From Bacillus sp. PK3_68 (GTDB lineage Bacteria; Bacillota; Bacilli; Bacillales; Domibacillaceae), in the NCBI RefSeq assembly GCF_003600835.1, contig NZ_NQYC01000001.1, forward strand, positions 4,177,001 to 4,241,000: 64,000 nucleotides of DNA, given 5' to 3'. Position numbers and translations under genes: made by a program. Positions within the stretch are counted from its first letter, which is position 1; each line of letters opens with the position of its first letter. The notes beneath the pieces are model-generated. The model made no database searches. It saw only the letters and a program-made list of their open reading frames with translations, and had not been told where the DNA came from. Of the stretch, positions 30,491 to 39,264 are shown piece after piece.

Positions 30491-30584
30491 TAGAAGGTCA
30501 GACATCCTACTTGCAATCATTAATTCGTTTATCTACACGATAGCCTGTGCGGCAAGAAAAGACCTTAGATGAGGAGTGAGTCAG

Positions 30585-32117
30585 GTGGAATATGTTATTG
30601 AAATGCTCGGCATTCGCAAAGAGTTCAATGGATTTGTTGCCAATGATGATATAACGCTTCAATTGCGCAAGGGAGAAATTCATGCGTTGCTTGGGGAGAA
30701 TGGTGCAGGCAAGTCCACGTTGATGAATGTTTTATTTGGGCTATATCAGCCTGAAAAAGGTGAAATCAAAGTTCATGGCGAAACAGTTCACATTTCCAAT
30801 CCCAACGTGGCAAATGAACTGGGTATCGGCATGGTCCATCAGCACTTTATGCTCGTTGATACATTTACAGTCACCGAAAATATTATTCTCGGAAAAGAGC
30901 CTAAGTCAGGTGGGAAAATTGACATCAAGCAAGCGGAGCAAAAAGTTAGAGAAATTTCTGAACAATATGGACTGGCTGTAGATCCGACAGCGAAAGTGTC
31001 AGACATTTCCGTTGGAATGCAGCAACGTGTCGAAATTTTAAAAACTCTTTACAGGGGTGCAGAAATACTAATTTTTGATGAACCGACGGCTGTATTAACC
31101 CCGCAGGAAATTAAAGAGCTCATCCAAATCATGAAAACCCTTATTAAAGAGGGCAAGTCTATTATTCTGATTACACATAAATTGAAAGAAATCATGGAAG
31201 TGTGTGATCGTGTAACGGTTATCCGTAAAGGAAAAGGGATCGGTACAGTGAATGTATCGGAAACGGACCCTAACCATCTAGCCAGCTTAATGGTCGGAAG
31301 GGAAGTTACATTCAAAACGGATAAACAGGAAGCGCAACCGAAAGACAGTGTGTTGGAAATCAAAAGTTTATTCGTCAAGGATACAAGAGGCATTCCGGCA
31401 GTAAGAGGATTAAATTTAACTGTCCATGCTGGAGAGATTGTCGGTATTTGCGGGGTAGACGGCAATGGACAGAGCGAGCTGATCGAGGCCATTACCGGGC
31501 TTCAAAAAGCCGAAAGCGGTTCAATTCTTGTCAGCGGTCGGGAAATTACGAATCTCAAGCCGCGGAAAATAACAGAGCAAGGGGTAGCGCATATTCCTCA
31601 AGATCGCCATAAACATGGACTTGTACTTGATTTTCCGATAGGGGAGAACATGGTTTTACAAACGTATTATCAGCAACCTTATTCTAAAGCAGGCGTTTTA
31701 AATTATAAAGAGATCTATAAAAAGGCCGGCCGATTGATCAAGGAATATGATGTGCGGACGCCATCGGAATATACACCGGCCCGCGCATTGTCAGGCGGAA
31801 ACCAGCAAAAAGCGATTATTGGCCGGGAAGTAGACCGTGATCCCGATCTTCTTATTGCCGCTCAACCAACCCGTGGACTGGATGTTGGTGCGATTGAATT
31901 TATTCATAAGCGACTCATCGAGCAACGGGACAAAGGAAAAGCGGTATTGCTAATCTCCTTTGAATTAGATGAAATCCTTAACATTAGCGACAGGATCGCT
32001 GTTATTTATGAAGGAGAGATTGTGGCTATTGTTAATCCAAAAGAAACAACCGAGCAAGAGCTTGGATTGTTGATGGCTGGCTCCAAACGAAAGGAAGCAG
32101 GTGAGATGAATGTCTAA
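30585..32117 (+). CDS. nupO: Nucleoside ABC importer, ATP-binding protein
   Basis: The 510-residue protein has two ABC ATPase domains in tandem, as in sugar/nucleoside importers. The first has Walker A GENGAGKST, signature region SVGMQQRVEILK and ILIFDEPTAVLTP. The second has a degenerate Walker A GVDGNGQSE and signature LSGGNQQK, which is typical for this family. GTG 30585 gives VEYVIEMLGIRKEF and has GAGGAG eight bases upstream; GTG 30576 lies in the ribosome site. It overlaps nupP by eight bases. Confidence 0.94.
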   Translation: MEYVIEMLGIRKEFNGFVANDDITLQLRKGEIHALLGENGAGKSTLMNVLFGLYQPEKGEIKVHGETVHISNPNVANELGIGMVHQHFMLVDTFTVTENIILGKEPKSGGKIDIKQAEQKVREISEQYGLAVDPTAKVSDISVGMQQRVEILKTLYRGAEILIFDEPTAVLTPQEIKELIQIMKTLIKEGKSIILITHKLKEIMEVCDRVTVIRKGKGIGTVNVSETDPNHLASLMVGREVTFKTDKQEAQPKDSVLEIKSLFVKDTRGIPAVRGLNLTVHAGEIVGICGVDGNGQSELIEAITGLQKAESGSILVSGREITNLKPRKITEQGVAHIPQDRHKHGLVLDFPIGENMVLQTYYQQPYSKAGVLNYKEIYKKAGRLIKEYDVRTPSEYTPARALSGGNQQKAIIGREVDRDPDLLIAAQPTRGLDVGAIEFIHKRLIEQRDKGKAVLLISFELDEILNISDRIAVIYEGEIVAIVNPKETTEQELGLLMAGSKRKEAGEMNV

Positions 32118-33153
32118 ACGGTTTTCTAATATGGCAGTCCCTGTTGTATCTGTATTGTTAGGATTAATTACAGGAGCCATTATTATGTTAATCAGCGGCT
32201 ACAATCCGATCAGCGGTTATGTTGCACTTTGGAATGGCGCATTTGGGGATACCTTCTATCTCGGTGAAACGCTTCGGCAAATGACTCCATATATATTTGC
32301 CGGTCTAGCTGTGGCATTTGCATTTCGGACAGGCCTGTTCAATATTGGTGTGGAAGGCCAGCTGTTAGTTGGCTGGTTGGCTTCAGTTTGGGTTGGGGTA
32401 GCTTTCGATTTGCCGAAAGCCATTCACTTACCGCTCTCTCTTTTGGCAGCGGCAGCGGCCGGTGCACTTTGGGGACTGATTCCAGGGTTGTTAAAAGCTC
32501 GTCTCCATGTCCATGAAGTTATTGTGACAATTATGATGAATTATATTGCTTTGCACGTGACAAATCATTTAATAAGAAATGTTATTAGTGATCAGTCTGA
32601 TGCAACGGAAGCAGTGAAAGAAACAGCTAGTTTAAAATCTCCGTTCTTCGAATCGATCACAGATTTTTCTTCCCTTCATAACGGAATTTATCTTGGAATT
32701 ATTGCCGCTATTATTATGTGGTTTGTTCTTGAAAAAACAACGCTCGGATACGAGCTTCGTTCAGTTGGTTTTAGTCAGCATGCTTCCCAGTATGCCGGTA
32801 TGAATGTCAGTCGCAATATTGTTCTTTCAATGGTCATTTCAGGTGCGTTTGCTGGTCTTGGAGGAGCGATGGAAGGGCTAGGGACGTTTGGAAATGCCTT
32901 CTTGCACTCTGGATTTTCCGGCATAGGCTTCGATGGAATCGCTGTAGCACTTCTTGGTGGAAATGCAGCTATTGGTGTTGTGCTCGCTTCTTTACTATTC
33001 GGTGCTTTAAAAGTTGGAGCATTAAATATGCCAATTGAATCAGGTGTGCCGAACGAGCTTGTTGAAATCGTTATTGCTTTAATTATTTTCTTTGTTGCTT
33101 CCAGCTATATGATAAAATGGCTTCTCAGCCGATTCAAAAAGGAGGAGAAATAA
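32110..33153 (+). CDS. nupP: Nucleoside ABC importer, permease 1
   Basis: This membrane subunit of 347 residues belongs to the branched-chain/BMP permease family. About eight to ten hydrophobic segments are visible, with the family stretch FRTGLFNIGVEGQLLVGWLA and VHEVIVTIMMNYIALHV, and GFDGIAVALLGGNAAIGVVLASLLFGAL near the end. It starts inside nupO and is followed directly by nupQ, giving the usual ATPase-permease-permease order. Confidence 0.93.
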   Translation: MSKRFSNMAVPVVSVLLGLITGAIIMLISGYNPISGYVALWNGAFGDTFYLGETLRQMTPYIFAGLAVAFAFRTGLFNIGVEGQLLVGWLASVWVGVAFDLPKAIHLPLSLLAAAAAGALWGLIPGLLKARLHVHEVIVTIMMNYIALHVTNHLIRNVISDQSDATEAVKETASLKSPFFESITDFSSLHNGIYLGIIAAIIMWFVLEKTTLGYELRSVGFSQHASQYAGMNVSRNIVLSMVISGAFAGLGGAMEGLGTFGNAFLHSGFSGIGFDGIAVALLGGNAAIGVVLASLLFGALKVGALNMPIESGVPNELVEIVIALIIFFVASSYMIKWLLSRFKKEEK

Positions 33154-34113
33154 GTGGATACATTAACGATTTTATCCATTATTATTTCATCGTCTCTTTT
33201 CGCAGCCGCCCCGCTTATTTTCACTGCATTAGGCGGTGTTTTCTCCGAGCGTTCCGGTGTCGTTAACATCGGTCTTGAAGGGCTGATGATTATTGGGGCG
33301 TTTACAGCTATTGTATTTAATCTAACATTCGCTTCAACCTTTGGAGCGGCTACCCCGTGGGTGGCTCTGATTGCAGCGATGATCGTCGGCGGATTGCTAT
33401 CGCTTCTTCATGCGCTAGCTTCGATCACTTTCCGTGCCGATCAAGTTGTCAGTGGAGTGGCAATTAACTTTCTAGCTCTCGGTGTATCATTGTTTTTAGT
33501 GAAAATGCTTTACGATAAAGGTCAGACAGATATTATTAAATTCAACTTTAAAAAAGTGGATATCCCAGTTTTAAGTGATATTCCGGTGATTGGTCGGTTA
33601 ATCTTTTCAAATATCTCTTACCCGGCTATTGTAGCGATTGCCCTGGCTTTCGTTTCTTGGTATGTGCTATTTAAAACTCCATTTGGTTTGCGTTTGCGAG
33701 CGGTAGGAGAGCATCCGATGGCAGCAGATACAATGGGTGTAAATGTAACGAAAATGCGCTACATTGCTGTTTTCATTTCTGGTTTGCTCGGTGGTTTGGG
33801 CGGAGGCGTGTATGCCCAGTCTATTTCACTCGACTTTAGCCATGCGACAATTACAGGCCAAGGCTTCATGGCTCTGGCAGCAATGATTTTTGGAAAATGG
33901 CATCCGCTCGGAGCGATGGGGGCAGCGATCTTCTTTGGGTTCGCTCAAAGCTTAAGTATCGTCGGATCAAGTATTCCATTTTTAGAGGATATTCCGGCAG
34001 TCTACTTATTAATCGCCCCTTACGTGCTGACAATTCTAGCCCTTGCTGGATTTATTGGTCGGGCCGATGCACCAAAAGCGTCCGGAACCCCATACATCAA
34101 AGGCAGCAGGTAA
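33154..34113 (+). CDS. nupQ: Nucleoside ABC importer, permease 2
   Basis: The second membrane subunit has 319 residues and multiple hydrophobic segments, with FSERSGVVNIGLEGLMIIGAF, ADQVVSGVAINFLALGVS and GQGFMALAAMIFGKWHPLGAM. GTG 33154 directly follows the nupP stop; AAGGAGGAG lies in the end of nupP. It ends the nup operon. A dispersed repeat begins six bases after its stop, and a strong terminator follows. Confidence 0.93.
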   Translation: MDTLTILSIIISSSLFAAAPLIFTALGGVFSERSGVVNIGLEGLMIIGAFTAIVFNLTFASTFGAATPWVALIAAMIVGGLLSLLHALASITFRADQVVSGVAINFLALGVSLFLVKMLYDKGQTDIIKFNFKKVDIPVLSDIPVIGRLIFSNISYPAIVAIALAFVSWYVLFKTPFGLRLRAVGEHPMAADTMGVNVTKMRYIAVFISGLLGGLGGGVYAQSISLDFSHATITGQGFMALAAMIFGKWHPLGAMGAAIFFGFAQSLSIVGSSIPFLEDIPAVYLLIAPYVLTILALAGFIGRADAPKASGTPYIKGSR

Positions 34114-34119
34114 CAAACA

Positions 34120-34252
34120 AGAAAAGCGGAAGGCGCTTGATTAGCGCGCTAGCGGATTGGAGCTCCCGACAAGAAGTCGATTTTCAGACTTCGATAGAGA
34201 GAGCGAAATCAGCGTACGCGCTAGCGCCTGCAGCTGAACAAAAGAAAAGCGA
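34120..34252 (+). repeat. Dispersed palindromic repeat, copy 2
   Basis: This starts six bases after nupQ with AGAAAAGCGGAAGGCGCTT and ends with GCGCTAGCGCCTGCAGCTGA. Ends match copy 1 at 24435, while the central arm differs (here GAAGTCGA...TCAGACTTCGA). A second unit begins at 34243 with AGAAAAGCG and then diverges, as in copy 1. Confidence 0.75.
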
Positions 34253-34276
34253 AAGTACCACAATGTATCAATAAGC

Positions 34277-34326
34277 AAATCCCTCTCTATCAAGAAGTGT
34301 TTCTTGATAGAGAGGGGATTTTTCTT
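34277..34326 (+). terminator. Strong terminator after the nup operon
   Basis: AAATCCCTCTCTATCAAGAA pairs with TTTCTTGATAGAGAGGGGATTT across a short loop, followed by T-rich DNA. Confidence 0.9.
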
Positions 34327-34511
34327 TAAACACAGGAAGGAAGAATACTGACGTTTATTTTACAGATGTAAAATAGGAAGCCTTGTGAACTATAAGGTAA
34401 AAGAGTCGGATAGATATTTCTTGTCAGCCGCACAATCGTTTGTGTAAAAACTGAATCTACATTAGCCAGATTTTGAAGAATTTTACTCGGATGGTACGTT
34501 TCAATTTTCAA
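34326..34511 (-). CDS. Possible small protein (61 aa), unrecognised
   Basis: A minus-strand frame starts with TTG at 34511, with GAGAGG seven bases upstream. The predicted protein begins MKIETYHPSKILQNLANVDS and continues with a weakly hydrophobic tail. I recognise no family. It fills an otherwise empty 300-base interval between the nup terminator and the next gene, which gives some support. The TTG start and lack of a clear promoter argue against it. The plus strand of this interval shows nothing else except the leader of the next gene. Confidence 0.3.
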   Translation of the reverse strand: MKIETYHPSKILQNLANVDSVFTQTIVRLTRNIYPTLLPYSSQGFLFYICKINVSILPSCV

Positions 34512-34622
34512 TTAGGCGCCTCTCATGTATAGTGAAATTAAGTTTTTCATAAATATGGGCATGAATTATAGGATAAACGGATAAAAATATAGACATAGCT
34601 GCTGGAAAAGGAGGGTATTTTA

Positions 34623-35903
34623 GTGACATTAGTCAATGAAAATATTATAAAAAAAGAAGGGTACACATTACACATCGTAAAGACTGATAAATATAAGACA
34701 AATACGATTGTCTTTAGGATGAAAGCTCCGCTTGAAAAAGAAACTGTAACGAAGAGGGCTTTGCTTCCTTATGTTCTTCAAAGCAATTCGGAAAAGTACC
34801 CAACATCCACACATCTGCGTTCATATCTTGACGATTTATATGGTGCTGGCTTTTATGTAGATGTAGCAAAAAAAGGAGACTTTCATGTGATGAGCTTTTC
34901 ATTGGAAGTAGCGAATGAGAAGTTTCTAAAAGCAGGAGAGCCGCTGCTCGAAAAAGCGTTGCAATTTATGCATGAAATCTTGCAGAGACCGAAAGTGAGC
35001 AATGGAGCGCTAGATAAAGATACGGTACAAGATGAAAAGCGTAATCTAAAACAAAGAATTCAGTCCATCTATGATGATAAAATGCGTTTTGCAAGCGCTC
35101 GTCTCCTCGAAGAGATGTACAAAGGAGATCCTTATGCTCTTCAGGCAAACGGCCTGTATGAAGCAGTAGATGAAATAAATGAAACCGATTTATATAAGTA
35201 TTATGAACAAGCATTTTCGGAAGATGAAATGGATATGTATATCGTTGGAGATGTGGAAGCTGATCAAGTGGAAAAAATAGCTGGCCGCTTATTTCAGTTC
35301 AACAACAGAAATCCCCGATCTCCCCAATCAGCGAAACAAACAGCCTCACCTTCTGAGCCCAAAGAAGTTGTAGAAAAGCAGGAAATCAATCAAGGAAAAC
35401 TTCATATTGGCTATCGCACTCATATTACTTTTGGTGACGATGACTACTTTGCTTTGCAGATGTTTAACGGGATTTTTGGTGGGTTTTCTCACTCCAAATT
35501 GTTTATGAATGTGAGGGAAAAAGAAAGCCTAGCCTACTACGCAGCGAGCCGCTTGGAAAGCCATAAAGGCTTCTTGATGGTTCTTTCAGGAATTGACAGC
35601 AAAAATTACAGCAAAGCTGTAAAGATCATTGCTGAGCAGCTTCAAGCGATGAAAAAGGGAGAAGTTTCTGAAAGAGAGCTGGAGCAAACAAAAGCCGTCA
35701 TCCGCAACCAGATACTTGAGACGCTTGATACAGCGAGAGGTACTATTGAAATGCTCTATCATAATGTTATAGGCAAAACGGCAGTCACGATTGATAATTG
35801 GCTGGAGGCAGCAGAGCGAATGACAATAGAGGAAGTTGTAGCGGTTGCCAATAAAGTGGAAATAGATACGGTGTACTTTCTGTCGGGAACGGAGGAAGAA
35901 TAA
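34623..35903 (+). CDS. ymfF: M16 peptidase-like protein without active site (YmfF)
   Basis: The 426-residue protein has the M16 peptidase fold, including the second-half stretch LQMFNGIFGGFSHSKLFMNVREKESLAYYA. The zinc-binding HxxEH motif is missing; the equivalent region reads ALLPYVLQSNSEKYPT. It is therefore probably a non-catalytic partner of the next gene, as in other M16 pairs. GTG 34623 follows GGAGGG. Its stop shares a base with the ymfH start (TAATG). Confidence 0.9.
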   Translation: MTLVNENIIKKEGYTLHIVKTDKYKTNTIVFRMKAPLEKETVTKRALLPYVLQSNSEKYPTSTHLRSYLDDLYGAGFYVDVAKKGDFHVMSFSLEVANEKFLKAGEPLLEKALQFMHEILQRPKVSNGALDKDTVQDEKRNLKQRIQSIYDDKMRFASARLLEEMYKGDPYALQANGLYEAVDEINETDLYKYYEQAFSEDEMDMYIVGDVEADQVEKIAGRLFQFNNRNPRSPQSAKQTASPSEPKEVVEKQEINQGKLHIGYRTHITFGDDDYFALQMFNGIFGGFSHSKLFMNVREKESLAYYAASRLESHKGFLMVLSGIDSKNYSKAVKIIAEQLQAMKKGEVSERELEQTKAVIRNQILETLDTARGTIEMLYHNVIGKTAVTIDNWLEAAERMTIEEVVAVANKVEIDTVYFLSGTEEE

Positions 35904-37195
35904 TGGAGAAAATTCTGTTTGATCAGCTGCAGGAAGAATTGTATTTTGAGAAAATGGATAATGGATTAGATGTGTATGTACTTCCGAAAAAAGGCTTTAA
36001 TAAGACATACGCTACCTTTACGACAAAGTATGGGTCCATTGACAATCAGTTTATCCCACAGGGAGGGAGCGAGTATGTCCGGGTACCAGATGGGATTGCT
36101 CACTTTTTGGAGCATAAAATGTTTGAGAAAGCAGATGGCGACGTGTTTCAATATTTTAGCCGTCAAGGCGCTTCAGCGAACGCTTTTACTTCTTTTACGA
36201 GAACAGCCTACCTGTTTTCCAGCACAGACAAAGTAATGGACAATCTAGAGACACTTATAAACTTTGTCCAAGATCCGTATTTCACTGAACAGACAGTGGA
36301 AAAGGAAAAGGGCATTATTGGTCAGGAAATACGTATGTATGATGATAATCCAGACTGGCAGGCTTATTTTGGCCTTATTGAGAATATGTACCACAACCAT
36401 CCAGTAAAGATTGATATTGCTGGTACGGTAGAATCCATCGCAGAAATTACAAAAGATCACTTATACGAGTGTTATCGCACGTTTTATCACCCGAGCAACA
36501 TGCTTTTGTTCATAGTTGGCTCGGTTGATCCCGAGAAAACCATTGGGTTCGTTCGCGAAAATCAAGCAAAAAAAGAGTATCAAAAGCAAGAGGAAATCAA
36601 ACGTTTGATAGAGCAGGAGCCAGAAGAGGTTAACGAGAAAAAACGAGTTCTTAAAATGAATGTTCAATTACCGAAGTGTCAAGTTGGTATCAAAGCAATC
36701 GATACTGAATTGCAGGGAAAAGAATTACAAAAGCGGGAACTGACGATGAATATATTGCTTGATATACTTTTTGGAAAAAGTTCCCCGCTCTATTACCAGC
36801 TTTATCGAGAAGGGCTAATTGATGAAACATTTTATTACGACTTTACCCAGGAGAAGGGCTTTGGTTTTGCGATGGTCGGTGGAGATACAACCAAGCCGGA
36901 GGAGCTGGGAGAACGCATTCGTACTATTTTGCTTGAAGCGAAAGAAGGAAAGCATCTAACAGAAGAGGCCGTACAGCGGTCTATTCGAAAAAAGATCGGT
37001 TCTTTTTTACGATCGGTTAATTCACCAGAATATATTGCTAATCAATTTATTCGTTATGCCTTCAATGAAATGGATTTATTTGAAGTAGTGCCACTCTTGG
37101 AAGCAATTACGCTGGAAGATGTAAAGAACACTGCCGAACGAATGGTGGCAGAAAACCGCCTGACCGCTTTTTATATTTTGCCTAAACAGGCATAA
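35903..37195 (+). CDS. ymfH: M16 zinc peptidase (YmfH)
   Basis: The 430-residue M16 peptidase has the intact zinc motif HFLEH at residues 67-71, followed by KMFEKADGDVFQYFSRQGASANAFTSFTRTAY and the downstream Glu region EKGIIGQEIRMYDDNPDWQAYFG. The C-terminal half has ILFGKSSPLYYQLYREGLID. It is fused by overlap to the inactive paralogue ymfF, suggesting a heterodimer with one catalytic subunit. Physiological substrates are unknown. Confidence 0.92.
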   Translation: MEKILFDQLQEELYFEKMDNGLDVYVLPKKGFNKTYATFTTKYGSIDNQFIPQGGSEYVRVPDGIAHFLEHKMFEKADGDVFQYFSRQGASANAFTSFTRTAYLFSSTDKVMDNLETLINFVQDPYFTEQTVEKEKGIIGQEIRMYDDNPDWQAYFGLIENMYHNHPVKIDIAGTVESIAEITKDHLYECYRTFYHPSNMLLFIVGSVDPEKTIGFVRENQAKKEYQKQEEIKRLIEQEPEEVNEKKRVLKMNVQLPKCQVGIKAIDTELQGKELQKRELTMNILLDILFGKSSPLYYQLYREGLIDETFYYDFTQEKGFGFAMVGGDTTKPEELGERIRTILLEAKEGKHLTEEAVQRSIRKKIGSFLRSVNSPEYIANQFIRYAFNEMDLFEVVPLLEAITLEDVKNTAERMVAENRLTAFYILPKQA

Positions 37196-37206
37196 ATAGG
37201 TAGCAG

Positions 37207-37262
37207 GGCAGCTGGATTCTCTTTTTTCATGACATCATGGGGAAAGGGAGTCCAGCTGCTTC
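37207..37262 (+). other. Hairpin between ymfH and ymfI
   Basis: GCAGCTGGATTCTC and GGAGTCCAGCTGC can pair with a loop of about 28 bases that contains a T run. No T run follows the second arm. It may attenuate or protect the mRNA. Confidence 0.45.
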
Positions 37263-37291
37263 CTTGTGTAGAGAGAATGGGGGAGTACACA

Positions 37292-38014
37292 GTGAAGAAG
37301 TATGCGCTTGTTACAGGAGCGAGCGGAGGAATAGGAGAAGAAATTTCCAGGAAGCTAGCAAAAGAAGGATGGAACTTGTATTTGCAATACTATAAAGGAA
37401 AAGAAAAAATAAAGTCGTTACAAAAAGAGCTGGAAAACATGGGAGCAGAGGTGATCCCGATCCAGGCAGATTTAACTTCTGCTGCAGGTGCTCACTTTCT
37501 GTCGAGCCAGTTATTTGCCCTGGAGGCTGCCGTATTTGCAGGAGGAACGGCTCACTACAGCTTATTTCAAGAGATTGAAGAAGAGGAAATGGATAAGCTT
37601 TGGCAGCTTCACGTCAAAAGTCCTATGATCATTGTGCAAAAGTTAATTCCAAAGCTTCGCAAAGCAATTTCGCCCTCAGTTGTTTTAGTTTCTTCGGTGT
37701 GGGGACAGACAGGGGCCGCTTGTGAGGTAGCTTATTCGACGGTAAAAGGCGCCCAAATTGCATTTGTGAAGGCATTAGCAAAAGAGTTAGCTCCTTCCAA
37801 TATTCGTGTGAACGCGATTGCTCCGGGAGCGGTTAATACACCTATGATGGAAAAATTTACAATGGAAGAAAAAGCAGAAATAGCAGCTGATATTCCGATG
37901 GGGCGTCTTGGTGCTGCAGCCGAAGTAGCTGAAGCGGTTTACTTCGTCTGTTCACCTGCAGCTTCTTACATAACAGGTCAAGTGCTTGCTGTAAATGGCG
38001 GCTGGTACACATGA
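37292..38014 (+). CDS. ymfI: SDR-family oxidoreductase (YmfI)
   Basis: The 240-residue short-chain dehydrogenase has the nucleotide-binding TGASGGIGEEISRKLA. The catalytic Ser is in VVLVSSVWGQTGAACEVAYSTVKGAQ, with YSTVK as the YxxxK pair. The C-terminal PGAVNTPM, GRLGAAAEVAEAVYF and YITGQVLAVNGG are typical of FabG-like reductases. The substrate is unknown. GTG 37292 has GGGGGA seven bases upstream. The longer frame starting at 37229 runs through the hairpin and is not conserved. Confidence 0.9.
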   Translation: MKKYALVTGASGGIGEEISRKLAKEGWNLYLQYYKGKEKIKSLQKELENMGAEVIPIQADLTSAAGAHFLSSQLFALEAAVFAGGTAHYSLFQEIEEEEMDKLWQLHVKSPMIIVQKLIPKLRKAISPSVVLVSSVWGQTGAACEVAYSTVKGAQIAFVKALAKELAPSNIRVNAIAPGAVNTPMMEKFTMEEKAEIAADIPMGRLGAAAEVAEAVYFVCSPAASYITGQVLAVNGGWYT

Positions 38015-38082
38015 TTCATATGCATAATTTTTCTCTCGGGGAACAAACTAATGTTGCAACTCAATAAAGGAGGGACAACGAC

Positions 38083-38340
38083 ATGTCAGTACTCGAAAAT
38101 TGGCACGAATGGAAAAACTTCTTGGGAGACAAATTAAATCAAGCTACAAACTCAGGAATGAACAATGATGTAATCAATAATATGGCTTATCAAGTTGGTG
38201 ATTATCTTGCCAACAAAGTCGACCCGAAAAACGAGCAGGAAAGAGTATTATCTGATTTGTGGTCCGTTGCTTCAGAAGAAGAACAAAGAGCAATTGCAAG
38301 CATGATGGTAAAATTAGTTCAAAATAATGGTAGTCGCTAA
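38083..38340 (+). CDS. ymfJ: DUF3243 family protein YmfJ
   Basis: This 85-residue soluble protein starts MSVLENWHEWKNFLGDKLNQA and ends with EQRAIASMMVKLVQN, matching the DUF3243/YmfJ family. No function is established. AAAGGAGGG precedes the ATG and a strong terminator follows directly after the stop, so it may be made in quantity. Confidence 0.88.
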   Translation: MSVLENWHEWKNFLGDKLNQATNSGMNNDVINNMAYQVGDYLANKVDPKNEQERVLSDLWSVASEEEQRAIASMMVKLVQNNGSR

Positions 38341-38368
38341 GAGAGGGAGCTTTTCCCTCTCTTTTTTC
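38339..38368 (+). terminator. Terminator after ymfJ
   Basis: AGAGAGGGA and TCCCTCTCT pair around GCTTT and are followed by six T. Confidence 0.9.
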
Positions 38369-38454
38369 TTTCATTACAGAGATAAATCATATATGATAGT
38401 ACCTAGACATTATCATTAATGGGCTTTTTGATGAAGCCGCTAGGAGCGTTATCT

Positions 38455-39246
38455 ATGTCCAAAAAAGAATGGTATTTAGAATATAAAATTGTTAAAAACC
38501 GTCCAGGGCTGTTAGGAGATGTTGCTTCGCTACTCGGTATGCTTTCCATTAATATTGTAACAATTAATGGCGTGGATGAGGCGAGCCGCGGGCTTTTAAT
38601 GTTGGCAGAAAGCGAAGACCAAATCAGAAGGCTTGAATCCATTTTAATGACGATGGACACGATTCAAATTATTAAATTAAGGGAACCTAAACTAAGAGAC
38701 CGAATGGCTGTCCGGCATGGCCGCTATATCCAAAGAGATGCGGACGACAAAAAAACATTCCGTTTCGTTCGGGATGAACTTGGACTTCTCGTTGATTTTA
38801 TGGCAGAATTGTATAAAATGGAAGGGCACAAATTAATTGGCATTCGTGGCATGCCAAGGGTTGGAAAAACAGAATCCATTGTAGCGGCAAGTGTTTGTGC
38901 CAATAAGAGATGGTTATTCGTTTCGTCGACAATGATTAAGCAAACTGTTCGTGATCAGTTAATTCGGGACGAATACAATCCAAATCACCTTTTTATTATG
39001 GATGGGGTTGTATCGATAAAGAGAGCCAATGAAAGACATTGGCAGCTCGTTCGGGAAATTATGAGACTGCCTGCCGTTAAAGTAGTGGAACATCCAGATA
39101 TTTTTGTACAAAATAGCGAGTACAGTTTAGAGGACTTTGATTATATTATTGAACTTCGCAATCATCCTGATGAAGAAATTACATACGAGCCGGTGGAGAA
39201 GAACAACTTATTCCAGGATATGGACTTTGGTGGTTTTAACTTTTAA
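38455..39246 (+). CDS. ymfK: YmfK, ACT-like/P-loop DUF3388 protein
   Basis: The 263-residue protein has an N-terminal ACT-like region (EYKIVKNRPGLLGDVASLLGMLSINIVTINGVDE). A region around GIRGMPRVGKTESIVAAS, a possible P-loop, follows. It matches the DUF3388 YmfK family; the function is unknown. ATG 38455 is eight bases after TAGGAG; the in-frame ATG 38419 gives a tail not seen in relatives. It lies directly upstream of rodZ. Confidence 0.88.
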   Translation: MSKKEWYLEYKIVKNRPGLLGDVASLLGMLSINIVTINGVDEASRGLLMLAESEDQIRRLESILMTMDTIQIIKLREPKLRDRMAVRHGRYIQRDADDKKTFRFVRDELGLLVDFMAELYKMEGHKLIGIRGMPRVGKTESIVAASVCANKRWLFVSSTMIKQTVRDQLIRDEYNPNHLFIMDGVVSIKRANERHWQLVREIMRLPAVKVVEHPDIFVQNSEYSLEDFDYIIELRNHPDEEITYEPVEKNNLFQDMDFGGFNF

Positions 39247-39264
39247 TTATGGAAGGTGTTATGG

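Noticed and set aside
30381-30572. 63-residue plus-strand frame between nupN and nupO
   Set aside because: It overlaps strong RNA hairpins, has no ribosome site and no recognisable family.
30308-30584. Purine riboswitch before nupO
   Set aside because: The conserved purine riboswitch core segments are absent.
34623-37195. ymfF/ymfH as an unusual new protease pair
   Set aside because: The inactive-plus-active M16 pair is the known arrangement in Bacillus and other bacteria.
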